64,000 nucleotides of DNA from positions 936,884 to 1,000,883 of the forward strand of contig NZ_QQBB01000001.1 of the NCBI RefSeq assembly GCF_003350535.1, in the 5' to 3' direction. The position numbers and the translations under genes were made by a program. Of the stretch, positions 36,644 to 45,015 are shown piece after piece (the stretch's first letter is position 1; each line of letters starts with the position of its first letter). The notes under the pieces are model-generated. The model did not search any database and was not told where the DNA came from. It worked only from the letters and a program-made list of their open reading frames with translations. The stretch comes from Microvirga subterranea (lineage in GTDB: Bacteria; Pseudomonadota; Alphaproteobacteria; Rhizobiales; Beijerinckiaceae).

Positions 36644-36699
36644 CATAAGGGAGCATCGGGATCTCACACGGTACCAGCTGGGACCGGCACGAGAATGTG

Positions 36700-37083
36700 A
36701 TGGAGACGCATTTGGCCAGCCGTTCTGACGTTCCGCCCACTCATACCGTCAAGCCGATCGAACCGCCTCCGGCGTCCGATCGGCCCACCTCGGCGATGCT
36801 GAAGGGCGACATCGACAGTGGCCGGACCGGAGACAAGAATCCCGTTTTCGATCCGGGCCTCTCGCCGCTCGGGACGGATGATGAAGCGGCTGGCACACCT
36901 CCCAGTCCATTCCGGATCATGCTGGCCCGCTACTCCGAGAACTTAGGTCGCTGGGCGCAAGGAAGCCGGCAGGCCGGAGCGGCCCATCACAAGTGGGACG
37001 GGTTTCCTGTCGTGTTCGTCGGCTCGATCGGAATCATCGCACTCGTCCTCATCATCGGGATCTGGAGTGTCCGCGGAGGATAG
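36700..37083 (+). CDS. Hypothetical tail-anchored membrane protein
   Basis: A 127-residue protein of no recognised family. About 95 residues of polar, Pro-rich and probably flexible sequence are followed by one C-terminal membrane helix (about residues 102-122, FPVVFVGSIGIIALVLIIGIW) and a short tail VRGG. A GTG directly precedes the ATG in frame; I use the ATG. It stands alone between two divergent or separate units, with a candidate general-stress promoter upstream. Function unknown; topology suggests a cytoplasmic head held at the inner membrane. Confidence 0.6.
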   Translation: METHLASRSDVPPTHTVKPIEPPPASDRPTSAMLKGDIDSGRTGDKNPVFDPGLSPLGTDDEAAGTPPSPFRIMLARYSENLGRWAQGSRQAGAAHHKWDGFPVVFVGSIGIIALVLIIGIWSVRGG

Positions 37084-37346
37084 CTTGGCGTGATCCTCGC
37101 TTCTGTCACGCGAGCAGCTTCCTCTCGCAAATCGACCGCAGCACGGATCAATATTTCAGCTGCGCAATCGAGAACGCCGCGCAACCAACGCGCGATTTCA
37201 CCAACGTAGTAATCCGTGATGCGCGTGGCGGTTCTCCGCGCGCAGCCGAACCAAGGCATTCGCATCACGTTGATGTTAAGTCGCGGGCAACTGTTTGGTC
37301 TTATGATGACAGCGGCTGGACTTGTGCTTGAGGTTGGCATGCTCAA

Positions 37347-39245
37347 ATGAGACAGGAGACAGCCTTCGAACCCTCGGCCTCCGCAACTTGGCCTGTTGGC
37401 GCCAGCCAGACCGCCATGCTGTTGCACCACTCCGAGCGGACGAAGATGTCCCTTGGTCCTCCGGCGACCTGGACACCGACGCTGCGGGTGCTCGTCGATC
37501 TCATCCTTGCCTCCCACCTTCCCATGGCGATCCTCTGGGGGGCAAACCTCGTCCTGATCTACAACGATGCCTATGCGCCGATCCTTGTCGATGAGCACCC
37601 CCGCATCTTGGGGCGACCGGCGCGCGAGCGGGAGCGCGAGGCGCTTCATATCAGCGACTCCACGGTCGACAGGGTGCTGAAGGGAGAAACCGTCTCCTTC
37701 ACCGATCAGCTGATCCGCATTTCGCATCGTGGCGGCACCGTCGATGCCTGCTTCACGTTTTGCTACAGCCCAGTCAGAGATGAAACGGGGCGCATTGCCG
37801 GTCTGCTCGCGACCGCGGTCGAAACCATGGATCGGGAGAAGGCCGAGGCCGTCCTTCGGGAGAGTGAGGAGCGGTATCGTCAGCTCTCGGAGGCCCTGCC
37901 GCAGATCGTGTGGTCGAGTGATGCGGCGGGAAATGTCGATTTCTTCAATTCACGCTGGTTCGCCTATACCGGATTGCGCGACGAGGAGGGCTATTCCGCC
38001 GGGTGGGAGCGTGCCATTCATCCTGAGGATCGCGCCCGGGTGCTGAAGCTTTGGGGAGAAGCCCGCCGGTCCGGCAAGTCCTGCGAGATTGAGTATCGGC
38101 TGCGCCGAGCGGACGGTGTCTATCGCTGGCACCTCGACCGAGCGGTGCCTGTACAGGACAGCCGCGGGCAAGTCGTGCGCTGGTTCGGCACCTTCACCGA
38201 TATCGATGATCGTAAACATGCAGAAGAGGCTTTGCGAGAAAGCGAGGAGCGGTTCCGTCAGTTCGCGGAAAACTCCTCTGCGGTCCTTTGGGTCCTCGAT
38301 GTCGAAAGCATGACGCTTGAATACCTGAGCCCCTCCTTTCAACAGGTCTGGGGAGAGCCGCTCGATGTGGTGCCGCGCGACTTCTCGCATTGGATCCAAT
38401 CCGTTCACCCGAACGACCGCGACGATGTCGTGGCCGCCCTGGCACGGGTGCGCCAGGAAGGCGAGGTGATCGTCAAAGAGTATCGCGTCATACGCCCCGA
38501 CGGCACCGTGCGCTGGATCCAGAACACGGGCTTTCCGATCCTCGACGAGCATGGCACCGTGAAGAGAGTGGCCGGAATTGCTCAGGATGTCACGAGGCAT
38601 AATGGGTCGATGGTGTACGTCGTCGACGGCGATCCGGTTGCGCGTCGCAGCCGCTCCCTGCTCTTCCAGGGAGCAGGATACCAGGTGAAGACTTTCTCTT
38701 CTGCGGAAGCCTTTCTTGAGGTCGCTCCGGTCCTCGTTCCCGGTTGCGTCATTCTCGACGTCAAAAGCCCCAACATGAGCGGTTTGATCCTCCCCAGGGA
38801 GCTGAAGGCGCGCAGGATCGGTTTGCCGGTCGTGGTGATCGGCGAGGCCCAGGGAGATGTATCGTTCGGCGTTCAGGCAATGAAGGCGGGAGCCGTCGAC
38901 TTCCTCGACGTGCCACATGATGCCAGGCAACTCCTCGATGCAGTTGCGTCCGCGCTGGCAGGCATCCGTGACATCGCGGAACGAGATCAGGCCGCCGAAC
39001 TCGCCAAGGCCCGGATCGCCGCCTTGTCCTCTCGCGAGCGCGAGGTGCTGGAGAGGTTGCTCGCCGGAGGCACGAACAAGACCATCGCGCGGGGCCTCGA
39101 CATCAGCCCCCGCACGGTCGAGGCTCACCGCGCACGCATCATGGAGCGCCTTGGCGCGCAGAGCCTCCCTGAACTCGTTCAGATCGCGATGGCGGCTGGC
39201 CTGACACAAGGGATGCGTCCCTCCTCCAATGAAGGAGAGCGCTGA
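37347..39245 (+). CDS. PAS-PAS-PAS-receiver-LuxR signalling regulator
   Basis: A 632-residue protein with three PAS-type domains (about residues 50-170, 177-300 and 304-420), each later one followed by PAC segments (DGVYRWHLDRAVPVQD, DGTVRWIQNTGFPILD), then a FixJ-like receiver (about 423-540) and a LuxR helix-turn-helix (about 558-620, LSSREREVLERLLAGGTNKTIARGL). No histidine kinase is present. The receiver keeps the phospho-acceptor-like D471, but the acidic pair is D427-G428 and the conserved Thr and Lys positions are G499 and V522, so normal phosphorylation is doubtful. It may transmit PAS ligand or light/redox sensing straight to DNA. Confidence 0.85.
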   Translation: MRQETAFEPSASATWPVGASQTAMLLHHSERTKMSLGPPATWTPTLRVLVDLILASHLPMAILWGANLVLIYNDAYAPILVDEHPRILGRPAREREREALHISDSTVDRVLKGETVSFTDQLIRISHRGGTVDACFTFCYSPVRDETGRIAGLLATAVETMDREKAEAVLRESEERYRQLSEALPQIVWSSDAAGNVDFFNSRWFAYTGLRDEEGYSAGWERAIHPEDRARVLKLWGEARRSGKSCEIEYRLRRADGVYRWHLDRAVPVQDSRGQVVRWFGTFTDIDDRKHAEEALRESEERFRQFAENSSAVLWVLDVESMTLEYLSPSFQQVWGEPLDVVPRDFSHWIQSVHPNDRDDVVAALARVRQEGEVIVKEYRVIRPDGTVRWIQNTGFPILDEHGTVKRVAGIAQDVTRHNGSMVYVVDGDPVARRSRSLLFQGAGYQVKTFSSAEAFLEVAPVLVPGCVILDVKSPNMSGLILPRELKARRIGLPVVVIGEAQGDVSFGVQAMKAGAVDFLDVPHDARQLLDAVASALAGIRDIAERDQAAELAKARIAALSSREREVLERLLAGGTNKTIARGLDISPRTVEAHRARIMERLGAQSLPELVQIAMAAGLTQGMRPSSNEGER

Positions 39246-39373
39246 ACCGTCCGGGCAACGTTCAGGTCCGCAAGGACGCAACGACTGCCCGTTCTTCCGC
39301 GTTGACCTGAGGCCAGAGTTCCCATTCTCTCGCAATGTCTCTCTTCCGGACTCGGTCAGCAGATGGTGTCCTC

Positions 39374-39805
39374 ATGCAGCCGGCGATCGATCAAAACACA
39401 CTGGAAAGTCTCATCGCTCTCGGACGCCAGAAGGGCAGCCTGACAAATCGGGATCTTGAGGCCGCGCTGCCTACCGGAGCCATGAGCGTCGAGGACATCG
39501 CGCTGGTGGTGTTGCAGCTCGAGGAGGCCGGCGTTCCGATCGACCTCGATGAGGACCTGTTGTCGCGAAGCCAGGGAGCAGTGGCGTCAAGGCCGCTCCA
39601 GAGCGCCGAGATCCTGCCCTTTCCGAAGCGCTCGGACGACCCTCCCAAGGCGCACCCGATGCAGGAGCTCTCTGCTGCCCTATCGCCAGCGCCGCAGACG
39701 CCTTCTGTCGCCGCAATTCCGAGCCGTCGTGCTCACTGGGCCGTGATCGGGAGCATTCTGATCGTTGTGCTGATCGCTCTTGCCATCCTGATTCTGAGGA
39801 ATTGA
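39374..39805 (+). CDS. Membrane-anchored protein with a sigma-70 region 1.1-like domain
   Basis: A 143-residue protein. Residues about 4-58 (DQNTLESLIALGRQKGSLTN, then RDLEAALPTGAMSVEDIALV and VLQLEEAGVPIDLDEDLL) match the fold and spacing of region 1.1 of the housekeeping sigma factor RpoD. A Pro/Ala-rich linker follows and the last 20 residues are one membrane helix (IGSILIVVLIALAILILRN). There is no sigma region 2-4. I start at the ATG at 39374; an in-frame ATG at 39335 would add 13 residues. In RpoD region 1.1 blocks free sigma from DNA; what a membrane-tethered copy does is not known. Confidence 0.7.
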   Translation: MQPAIDQNTLESLIALGRQKGSLTNRDLEAALPTGAMSVEDIALVVLQLEEAGVPIDLDEDLLSRSQGAVASRPLQSAEILPFPKRSDDPPKAHPMQELSAALSPAPQTPSVAAIPSRRAHWAVIGSILIVVLIALAILILRN

Positions 39806-39839
39806 CAGCCGCGCGGAAGGTAGACGTCACGCCAAGATT

Positions 39840-40394
39840 TCAAGGGTTGATCCGTCCGACCACCTCGAAGCCGCCTGCAGAGGGGCGAAGGACCAGCACT
39901 TCGCCTTCGGCCGGGAAGATGGTCGTCAGGGCAGTGATGTTGACCTGATGCGTCACCAGCGCCAGGACGCCGGGTCCCTTCCAGTCACTCACCAGTTTGC
40001 CCACTTCACGGGTCTGTGCATCGTTCCTGCTCTGCTGGGAGAAGAAGGAATCAAGGGGTGGGTAGGGCTCGACCCGGTCACCGAATGCCAGCCTCGCGGT
40101 ATCGAGGGCGCGGCACCAGCGGCTCGCGAGCACGCGCTCGACTCGGACACCTTGCGCCTCGAAGCGCTCACCGAGTTCTTGAGCTTGCTTCCGGCCTGCC
40201 GGAGAAAGATTTCTCTGGGACGAACAATCGTCCAATCGGAAACCGGCCGGATCGCCGGTGCCCGGCGCCCGCGCATGACGCAGGAGCGCCACCGTGCCGC
40301 CGTTTCGCAGAGCCTGCCATGCGGCATCGGATGCGATGCCCGGCTGAGCCCACCCCGTCATCATGGCCATGGTCAGGAAAAGAAGAAGACGCAT
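39840..40394 (-). CDS. Histidine phosphatase family protein, exported
   Basis: A 184-residue member of the phosphoglycerate-mutase-like histidine phosphatases. A signal peptide (MRLLLFLTMAMMTGWAQPGI) precedes the catalytic motif VALLRHARAPGTGDP, in which the RH pair is present and the usual G is A. LASRWCRALDTARLAFG holds the second arginine and LALVTHQVNITALT the second histidine. Location is probably periplasmic. I prefer the ATG at 40394, which begins the signal peptide, to one 11 codons upstream. Substrate unknown. Confidence 0.82.
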   Translation of the reverse strand: MRLLLFLTMAMMTGWAQPGIASDAAWQALRNGGTVALLRHARAPGTGDPAGFRLDDCSSQRNLSPAGRKQAQELGERFEAQGVRVERVLASRWCRALDTARLAFGDRVEPYPPLDSFFSQQSRNDAQTREVGKLVSDWKGPGVLALVTHQVNITALTTIFPAEGEVLVLRPSAGGFEVVGRINP

Positions 40395-40475
40395 GCAGGT
40401 CCCAAGGCTGATCAAATCGTCGACCAACCGAAGATAGGGCGCGCCGCGAACGTGTCTGCGGGGCGTCGGGACCTC

Positions 40476-40877
40476 TCAACTTTCCTCGGCGCGAGGTGCC
40501 GTGGCCGCAGCGCGGGCCATATCCACGAGGGCGCGGCGCATCGCCGGATTCTCGATCTTGAGAAAGGCACGTGCAAGCTCGATACCTTCCTTGCTGGTCA
40601 GCAGATCCTGAATTCCATACGGAGCGGCATCCGGCGTATCGCCGACGCTGCTTCGCTGCTCGAAGAAGAATGAGACCGGTACGCTCAGGGCGTCAGCAAT
40701 GGCCTGAAGGCGAGCGGCACCGACGCGATTGGTGCCCTTTTCGTACTTCTGGATCTGCTGGAAAGTGATGCCGAGTATATCGCCCAGCTTCTCCTGGCTC
40801 ATGCCGATGGCGGTGCGCTGCAAGCGAATGCGCGTTCCGATGAGCTTGTCGACAGGGCCCGTGGATTTTGTGACCAT
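40476..40877 (-). CDS. XRE-family helix-turn-helix regulator (SinR-like)
   Basis: A 133-residue DNA-binding protein. The HTH is at about residues 12-68 (IGTRIRLQRTAIGMSQEKLG, ITFQQIQKYEKGTNRVGAARLQAIADALSVPVSFFFE). The C-terminal 60 residues contain LLTSKEGIELARAFLKIENPAMRRALVDMARA, a pattern shared by a widespread alphaproteobacterial XRE group. Single gene with its own 231-base upstream region. Targets are not evident from context. Confidence 0.88.
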   Translation of the reverse strand: MVTKSTGPVDKLIGTRIRLQRTAIGMSQEKLGDILGITFQQIQKYEKGTNRVGAARLQAIADALSVPVSFFFEQRSSVGDTPDAAPYGIQDLLTSKEGIELARAFLKIENPAMRRALVDMARAAATAPRAEES

Positions 40878-41108
40878 CTACTCATACTCCCCGTGAATTC
40901 GGTACGATCAAGAGTCGAGTTTGTCTACTGTCGGAACCGAGCGAGCACCCGAGCTCGTAGTTCTACTAGGCGACGGATCGGATGGTCCCGATTGAACTAG
41001 CGCGCCTCTTGGAACGACGTCGATCTCTTGGATGAAGACCAACGACATCGGCGTTGATATCCGCCGATGTCCAACGCGCGCTTCGAAAGACTGAACGGTG
41101 CAGGGTTT

Positions 41109-42950
41109 TCAGGGAACAACCCGAACCGCGCCCTTGGCCGCACTGGTCGTCAAGGCCGCGTAGGCCCGCAGGGCGGTTGAAACCTTGCGCTGACGCTCGG
41201 TTGCGGGCTTCCAGGCCTTGCTGCCGCGAGCCTCCATCGCGGCGCGGCGCTGAGCCAGATCCTCTTCCGGGACGGCAAGCCGGATCGTGCGGTTCGGGAT
41301 GTCGATCTCGATGCGGTCGCCCTCTTCGACAAGGCCGATGATGCCGCCTTCGGCCGCCTCGGGCGAGACATGCCCGATCGAGAGGCCGGAGGTGCCGCCA
41401 GAGAAGCGTCCGTCCGTGATGAGAGCGCAGGCCTTGCCGAGGCCCTTCGACTTCAGGTAGCTCGTGGGATAGAGCATCTCCTGCATGCCGGGGCCGCCGC
41501 GCGGTCCTTCGTAGCGGATCACAACCACATCGCCCGCCTTCACGGCTCCGCCGAGGATCCCCTGCACGGCGGCATCCTGGCTTTCGAAAACCCGGGCCGG
41601 TCCGCTGAACACGAGAATGCTCTCGTCCACGCCCGCGGTCTTCACGATGCAGCCGTCCGCCGCGAGGTTGCCGGTCAGAACGGCAAGGCCGCCATCCTTG
41701 GAGAATGCATGCGTGGCGCTCCGAATGACGCCCTTCTGCCGATCGAGGTCGAGTTCCTCGTACCGGCGCTCCTGGCTGAAGGGCACGGTCGTGGGAACGC
41801 CGCCTGGAGCGGCTTGATAGAAATTCCGCACGGTTTCGCTGCCGGTGCGCTTCACGTCCCAGCGGTCGAGCGCGTCTCCGAGGCTCGTGGCATGGACGCT
41901 GCCGGCATCCCGGTGAAGGAGCCCCGCCCGGTCGAGCTCGCCGAGAATGCCCATGATGCCGCCCGCCCGATGCACATCCTCGATGTGCACGTCCGGCACG
42001 GCCGGCGCGACCTTGCACAGCACCGGCACGCGGCGCGAGAGCCGGTCGATGTCCTCCATGGTGAAGTCGATCTCGGCCTCATGAGCCGCCGCCAGCAGGT
42101 GCAGCACCGTGTTGGTGGAGCCACCCATGGCGATGTCGAGGGTCATGGCGTTTTCGAAGGCTTGGAACGTGGCGATGTTCCGCGGCAGCACCGAGGCATC
42201 GTCCTGTTCGTAGTAGCGCCGGACCAGATCGACGATCAGATGGCCGGCCTCGACGAAGAGGCGCTTGCGGTCCGCGTGGGTCGCCAGAACCGTGCCGTTG
42301 CCGGGAAGCGCGAGCCCCAGCGCCTCTGTCAGGCAGTTCATGGAATTGGCCGTGAACATGCCAGAGCAGGAGCCGCAGGTGGGACACGCTGAACGCTCGA
42401 TGACCTTGACTTCTTCGTCGGTGACGGTGTCGTCCGCGGCCGCCACCATGGCGTCGACGAGATCGAGCTTCTTCAGCTTGCCGCGGAAATTGATCTTGCC
42501 GGCCTCCATCGGGCCGCCGGACACGAACACGACCGGGATGTTGAGGCGCAGAGAGGCCATCAGCATGCCGGGGGTGATCTTGTCGCAGTTCGAGATGCAG
42601 ACGAGCCCGTCCACGCAATGGGCATTGGCCATGTACTCGACGGAGTCCGCGATGATCTCGCGGGAGGGCAGGCTGTAGAGCATGCCGTCATGGCCCATGG
42701 CGATCCCGTCGTCGACCGCGATGGTATTGAATTCCTTGGCGACTCCGCCCGCCTTCTCGATCTCCCGGGCGACGAGCTGGCCCAGATCCTTCAGGTGCAC
42801 GTGTCCGGGCACGAATTGGGTGAAGGAGTTGACGACGGCGATGATCGGCTTGCCGAAATCCTCGTCCTTCATGCCCGTCGCCCGCCAGAGCCCTCGGGCG
42901 CCTGCCATGTTGCGGCCATGGGTCGAGGTGCGGGAGCGATACTGGGGCAT
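41109..42950 (-). CDS. ilvD: Dihydroxy-acid dehydratase
   Basis: A 613-residue iron-sulfur enzyme that dehydrates 2,3-dihydroxy-isovalerate and -methylvalerate in valine and isoleucine synthesis. It has the cluster and active-site motifs [19 protein letters not shown] and [31 protein letters not shown], and the C-terminal [20 protein letters not shown]. Length fits the long E. coli-type form. The N-terminal [26 protein letters not shown] is standard. It stands alone; the rest of the ilv pathway is not in the window. Confidence 0.96.
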   Translation of the reverse strand: MPQYRSRTSTHGRNMAGARGLWRATGMKDEDFGKPIIAVVNSFTQFVPGHVHLKDLGQLVAREIEKAGGVAKEFNTIAVDDGIAMGHDGMLYSLPSREIIADSVEYMANAHCVDGLVCISNCDKITPGMLMASLRLNIPVVFVSGGPMEAGKINFRGKLKKLDLVDAMVAAADDTVTDEEVKVIERSACPTCGSCSGMFTANSMNCLTEALGLALPGNGTVLATHADRKRLFVEAGHLIVDLVRRYYEQDDASVLPRNIATFQAFENAMTLDIAMGGSTNTVLHLLAAAHEAEIDFTMEDIDRLSRRVPVLCKVAPAVPDVHIEDVHRAGGIMGILGELDRAGLLHRDAGSVHATSLGDALDRWDVKRTGSETVRNFYQAAPGGVPTTVPFSQERRYEELDLDRQKGVIRSATHAFSKDGGLAVLTGNLAADGCIVKTAGVDESILVFSGPARVFESQDAAVQGILGGAVKAGDVVVIRYEGPRGGPGMQEMLYPTSYLKSKGLGKACALITDGRFSGGTSGLSIGHVSPEAAEGGIIGLVEEGDRIEIDIPNRTIRLAVPEEDLAQRRAAMEARGSKAWKPATERQRKVSTALRAYAALTTSAAKGAVRVVP

Positions 42951-43160
42951 GGGACAAAAAACCTGCTGAAGCGTGAGGGTGCAACATGCCTACACCGGCC
43001 GGGCAGGCGCTTTCAAGCACAGGATTGACGCGCTTCAGGGAGGACCCACCTCAGGAAGACGGAGCTTCCTCGGAGGCTTACGGGCTGATTTGGATGCTTC
43101 CTGCATCCTTCGTCGAGGGAGCGGCAGGCGCGTTCTGCCGCGCGCCTGCCGCCGGACCGG

Positions 43161-43457
43161 TCAGGAGTCGGAGTCGTCGGGCTCGGTCACGTCCACCAGG
43201 AACATGATCATGGGGCCCTCGTCTTCTTCGCCCTCTTCCTCATCCTCTTCGAAATCCGCCTCTTCGAACTCCTCGATCTCGGCCTCGGAGGCCGGACGGA
43301 CGCTGAGCGTGGCAAATCCGTCCCAGAGGGGAGCGCCTTCGCTCTCGAGAGCCTTCAGATCCTCCTTGAACTCCTCGCTCATGAAGAGTTCGCGAGCCTC
43401 GTCCGCTTCGGCATTCGTTACGGCAATGGGCTTGTCGCTGATGGTCAATGTGAACAT
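43161..43457 (-). CDS. Hypothetical acidic protein
   Basis: A 98-residue protein of no recognised family. The N-terminal half (FTLTISDKPIAVTNAEADEARELFMSEEF) may be ordered; residues about 60-80 are almost only Glu, Asp and Phe (EEFEEADFEEDEEEGEEDEG), giving a very low pI. It is downstream of the DUF72 gene on the same strand, 28 bases from its stop, so it may be co-transcribed. No cysteines, no signal peptide. Function unknown. Confidence 0.7.
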   Translation of the reverse strand: MFTLTISDKPIAVTNAEADEARELFMSEEFKEDLKALESEGAPLWDGFATLSVRPASEAEIEEFEEADFEEDEEEGEEDEGPMIMFLVDVTEPDDSDS

Positions 43458-43485
43458 GGCTCAACCTTTCGGGGGATAAGAGACT

Positions 43486-44265
43486 TTAGATTGACGCTTG
43501 GGGTGCGCTTTCAAGGGCCGCCCGCGAGGCTTCCGCCAGCTCCCTAGCCGCCAGAGCATCGCCGGTCGCCGCGAAGGCTGCGGTGTTGTCGAAGATGCAC
43601 CACGTCTCGGCGCCGTTGGCCACCTCATTCGCGAGCCTGGAGGCAATACCCACAAGACTTTCTGCATCGTAGGGCGAGTAATAGATCCTCGGTGACCCGT
43701 GCAGCCGGAAATAGGCCAGGCCTCTCCAGCCACCCGGCTCCGCTGCGCCCGGGACCGGCGCGGGATCGGCGACCACGCGCGCGATCCGCAATCGGTCGAG
43801 CAATGCATCGACGTCCGGCGTGAACCAGGTCGCGTGGCGGGGCTCACAGACGATGTCGCCCGCAACCCGCTCCCGCAACTGCTCGAGGAACGTATCCGCC
43901 ACGCCATGCAGGAATGCCAGACTTGGAGGGAGCTGAACCAGCAAGGGGCCAACCTTGCGGCCGAGCCCGTCGACGTCCGCCAGGAAGCGGTCCAACTCCC
44001 CGCCGCATTCCTTCAGCCGTCGCTCGTGAGTGATCGCTTTTGGAATCTTGACGGCGAACTGGAAGCCCTCCGGCACCGATGCCGCCCAGCGCTCGTAGGT
44101 CGCTTTGCGGTGGGGGCGGTAGAACGACGAGTTGATCTCGACGGCATTGAAGACCGCACCGTAGCGTTCCAGGTGTGAACCGGCAGCCGGGAAGGAGGCG
44201 GCATTCGCCTTCGGGATGCTCCATCCCGCAGTGCCGATTCTGATCGAGGCAGGAAGACCCGTCAC
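43486..44265 (-). CDS. DUF72 family protein (YecE-like TIM barrel)
   Basis: A 259-residue DUF72 protein. The start RIGTAGWSIPKANAASFPAAGSHLERYGAVFNAVEINSSFYRPHRKATYERWAASVPEGFQFAVKIPKAITH is the family signature, and GDIVCEPRHATWFTPDVDALL and YFRLHGSPRIYYSPYDAESL follow. Members have a TIM-barrel fold resembling endonuclease IV/xylose isomerase but no firm function. The start codon is GTG one base after the YidB stop, so the two genes form an operon. Confidence 0.88.
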   Translation of the reverse strand: MTGLPASIRIGTAGWSIPKANAASFPAAGSHLERYGAVFNAVEINSSFYRPHRKATYERWAASVPEGFQFAVKIPKAITHERRLKECGGELDRFLADVDGLGRKVGPLLVQLPPSLAFLHGVADTFLEQLRERVAGDIVCEPRHATWFTPDVDALLDRLRIARVVADPAPVPGAAEPGGWRGLAYFRLHGSPRIYYSPYDAESLVGIASRLANEVANGAETWCIFDNTAAFAATGDALAARELAEASRAALESAPQASI

Positions 44266-44266
44266 A

Positions 44267-44746
44267 TCAGCGGGAGGCGAAATCCTGCTCCGTCGGCAGC
44301 CGGCCCTCCGGCGTATGCTCGTCGACCGCGCGGGGCAGGTCCCGGGACAGTCGGGCGAGGATCTCCTCCCGCGACAGTCCGGTCTGCTGCGTCAGGCTCG
44401 CAAGAACATCCGGTCCGATTGCCTGTTCGAGCTGCTGAGGAGCGACCTCCTTGTTGGGACCACGCCCGACCCAGGAATCGGCGACGTCGCCCTGTCCGCT
44501 CTGGCGGAACTGCTCCACCAGCTCGCCAAGCCCGCCGCTCAGCAGTCCGCCCGCGCCTGCTCCTCCGAGATTGCCGAGCAGGCCTCCGAGGCCCCCCAAG
44601 CTGCCTTGCTGGCCGGTCGTTCCAGGCATGCCCGTTCCGCCTCCGCCCTGGCCGCGGAGCAACTCCGCGAGCTTGTCCCGATTCTGGTAGCCGGCAACGG
44701 CAAGAAGCCCCAAGAGGGCAGTCATGGAGGGAAATCCGCGGCTCAT
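44267..44746 (-). CDS. YidB family protein (DUF937)
   Basis: A 159-residue protein. After MTALLGLLAVAGYQNRDKLAELLRG comes a Gly-rich stretch (about residues 36-75) and a helical domain FRQSGQGDVADSWVGRGPNKEVAPQQLEQAIGPDVL, typical of YidB/DUF937. CAGGAG stands before the ATG at 44746, preferred over an ATG 8 codons upstream. It leads the DUF72 gene by one base. A GGAAC-N17-GGTT promoter candidate lies 26 bases upstream, consistent with a stress-induced gene. Function of the family is unknown. Confidence 0.85.
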   Translation of the reverse strand: MSRGFPSMTALLGLLAVAGYQNRDKLAELLRGQGGGGTGMPGTTGQQGSLGGLGGLLGNLGGAGAGGLLSGGLGELVEQFRQSGQGDVADSWVGRGPNKEVAPQQLEQAIGPDVLASLTQQTGLSREEILARLSRDLPRAVDEHTPEGRLPTEQDFASR

Positions 44747-44771
44747 ATCGATGCTCCTGGTTTGCCACATG

Positions 44772-44797
44772 AACCGCCATCGCGCCGAAACGGTTCC
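44772..44797 (-). promoter_or_regulatory. Possible EcfG-type promoter of yidB-DUF72
   Basis: On the minus strand GGAAC (44797-44793) and GGTT (44775-44772) are separated by 17 bases, with the start codon 26 bases beyond. The -10 differs from CGTT by one base. Confidence 0.4.
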
Positions 44798-45015
44798 GAA
44801 CGGCCCGCGCGGCCTGTCCTTATGCGCTGCCCGGGATCTGACCCCGCGGCATGGACTTGTCCGCGCCTGACCTCCGGCCGCCCATCGGACGGCGACAGGT
44901 TCCAGGAGGAATACCGACGTGCTTATGGAGCGTCTGGAGCAGCCGGTGTGAATCTGTCATTTCTTCATTCCATCGGACGCAACATCAGCCATCGGCGAAA
45001 CCGGAGCATCGTGCC

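Noticed and set aside
37084..37346. A small gene in the gap before the PAS regulator
   Set aside because: Short frames exist but lack a ribosome site and a plausible product; the gap is treated as the regulator's promoter region.
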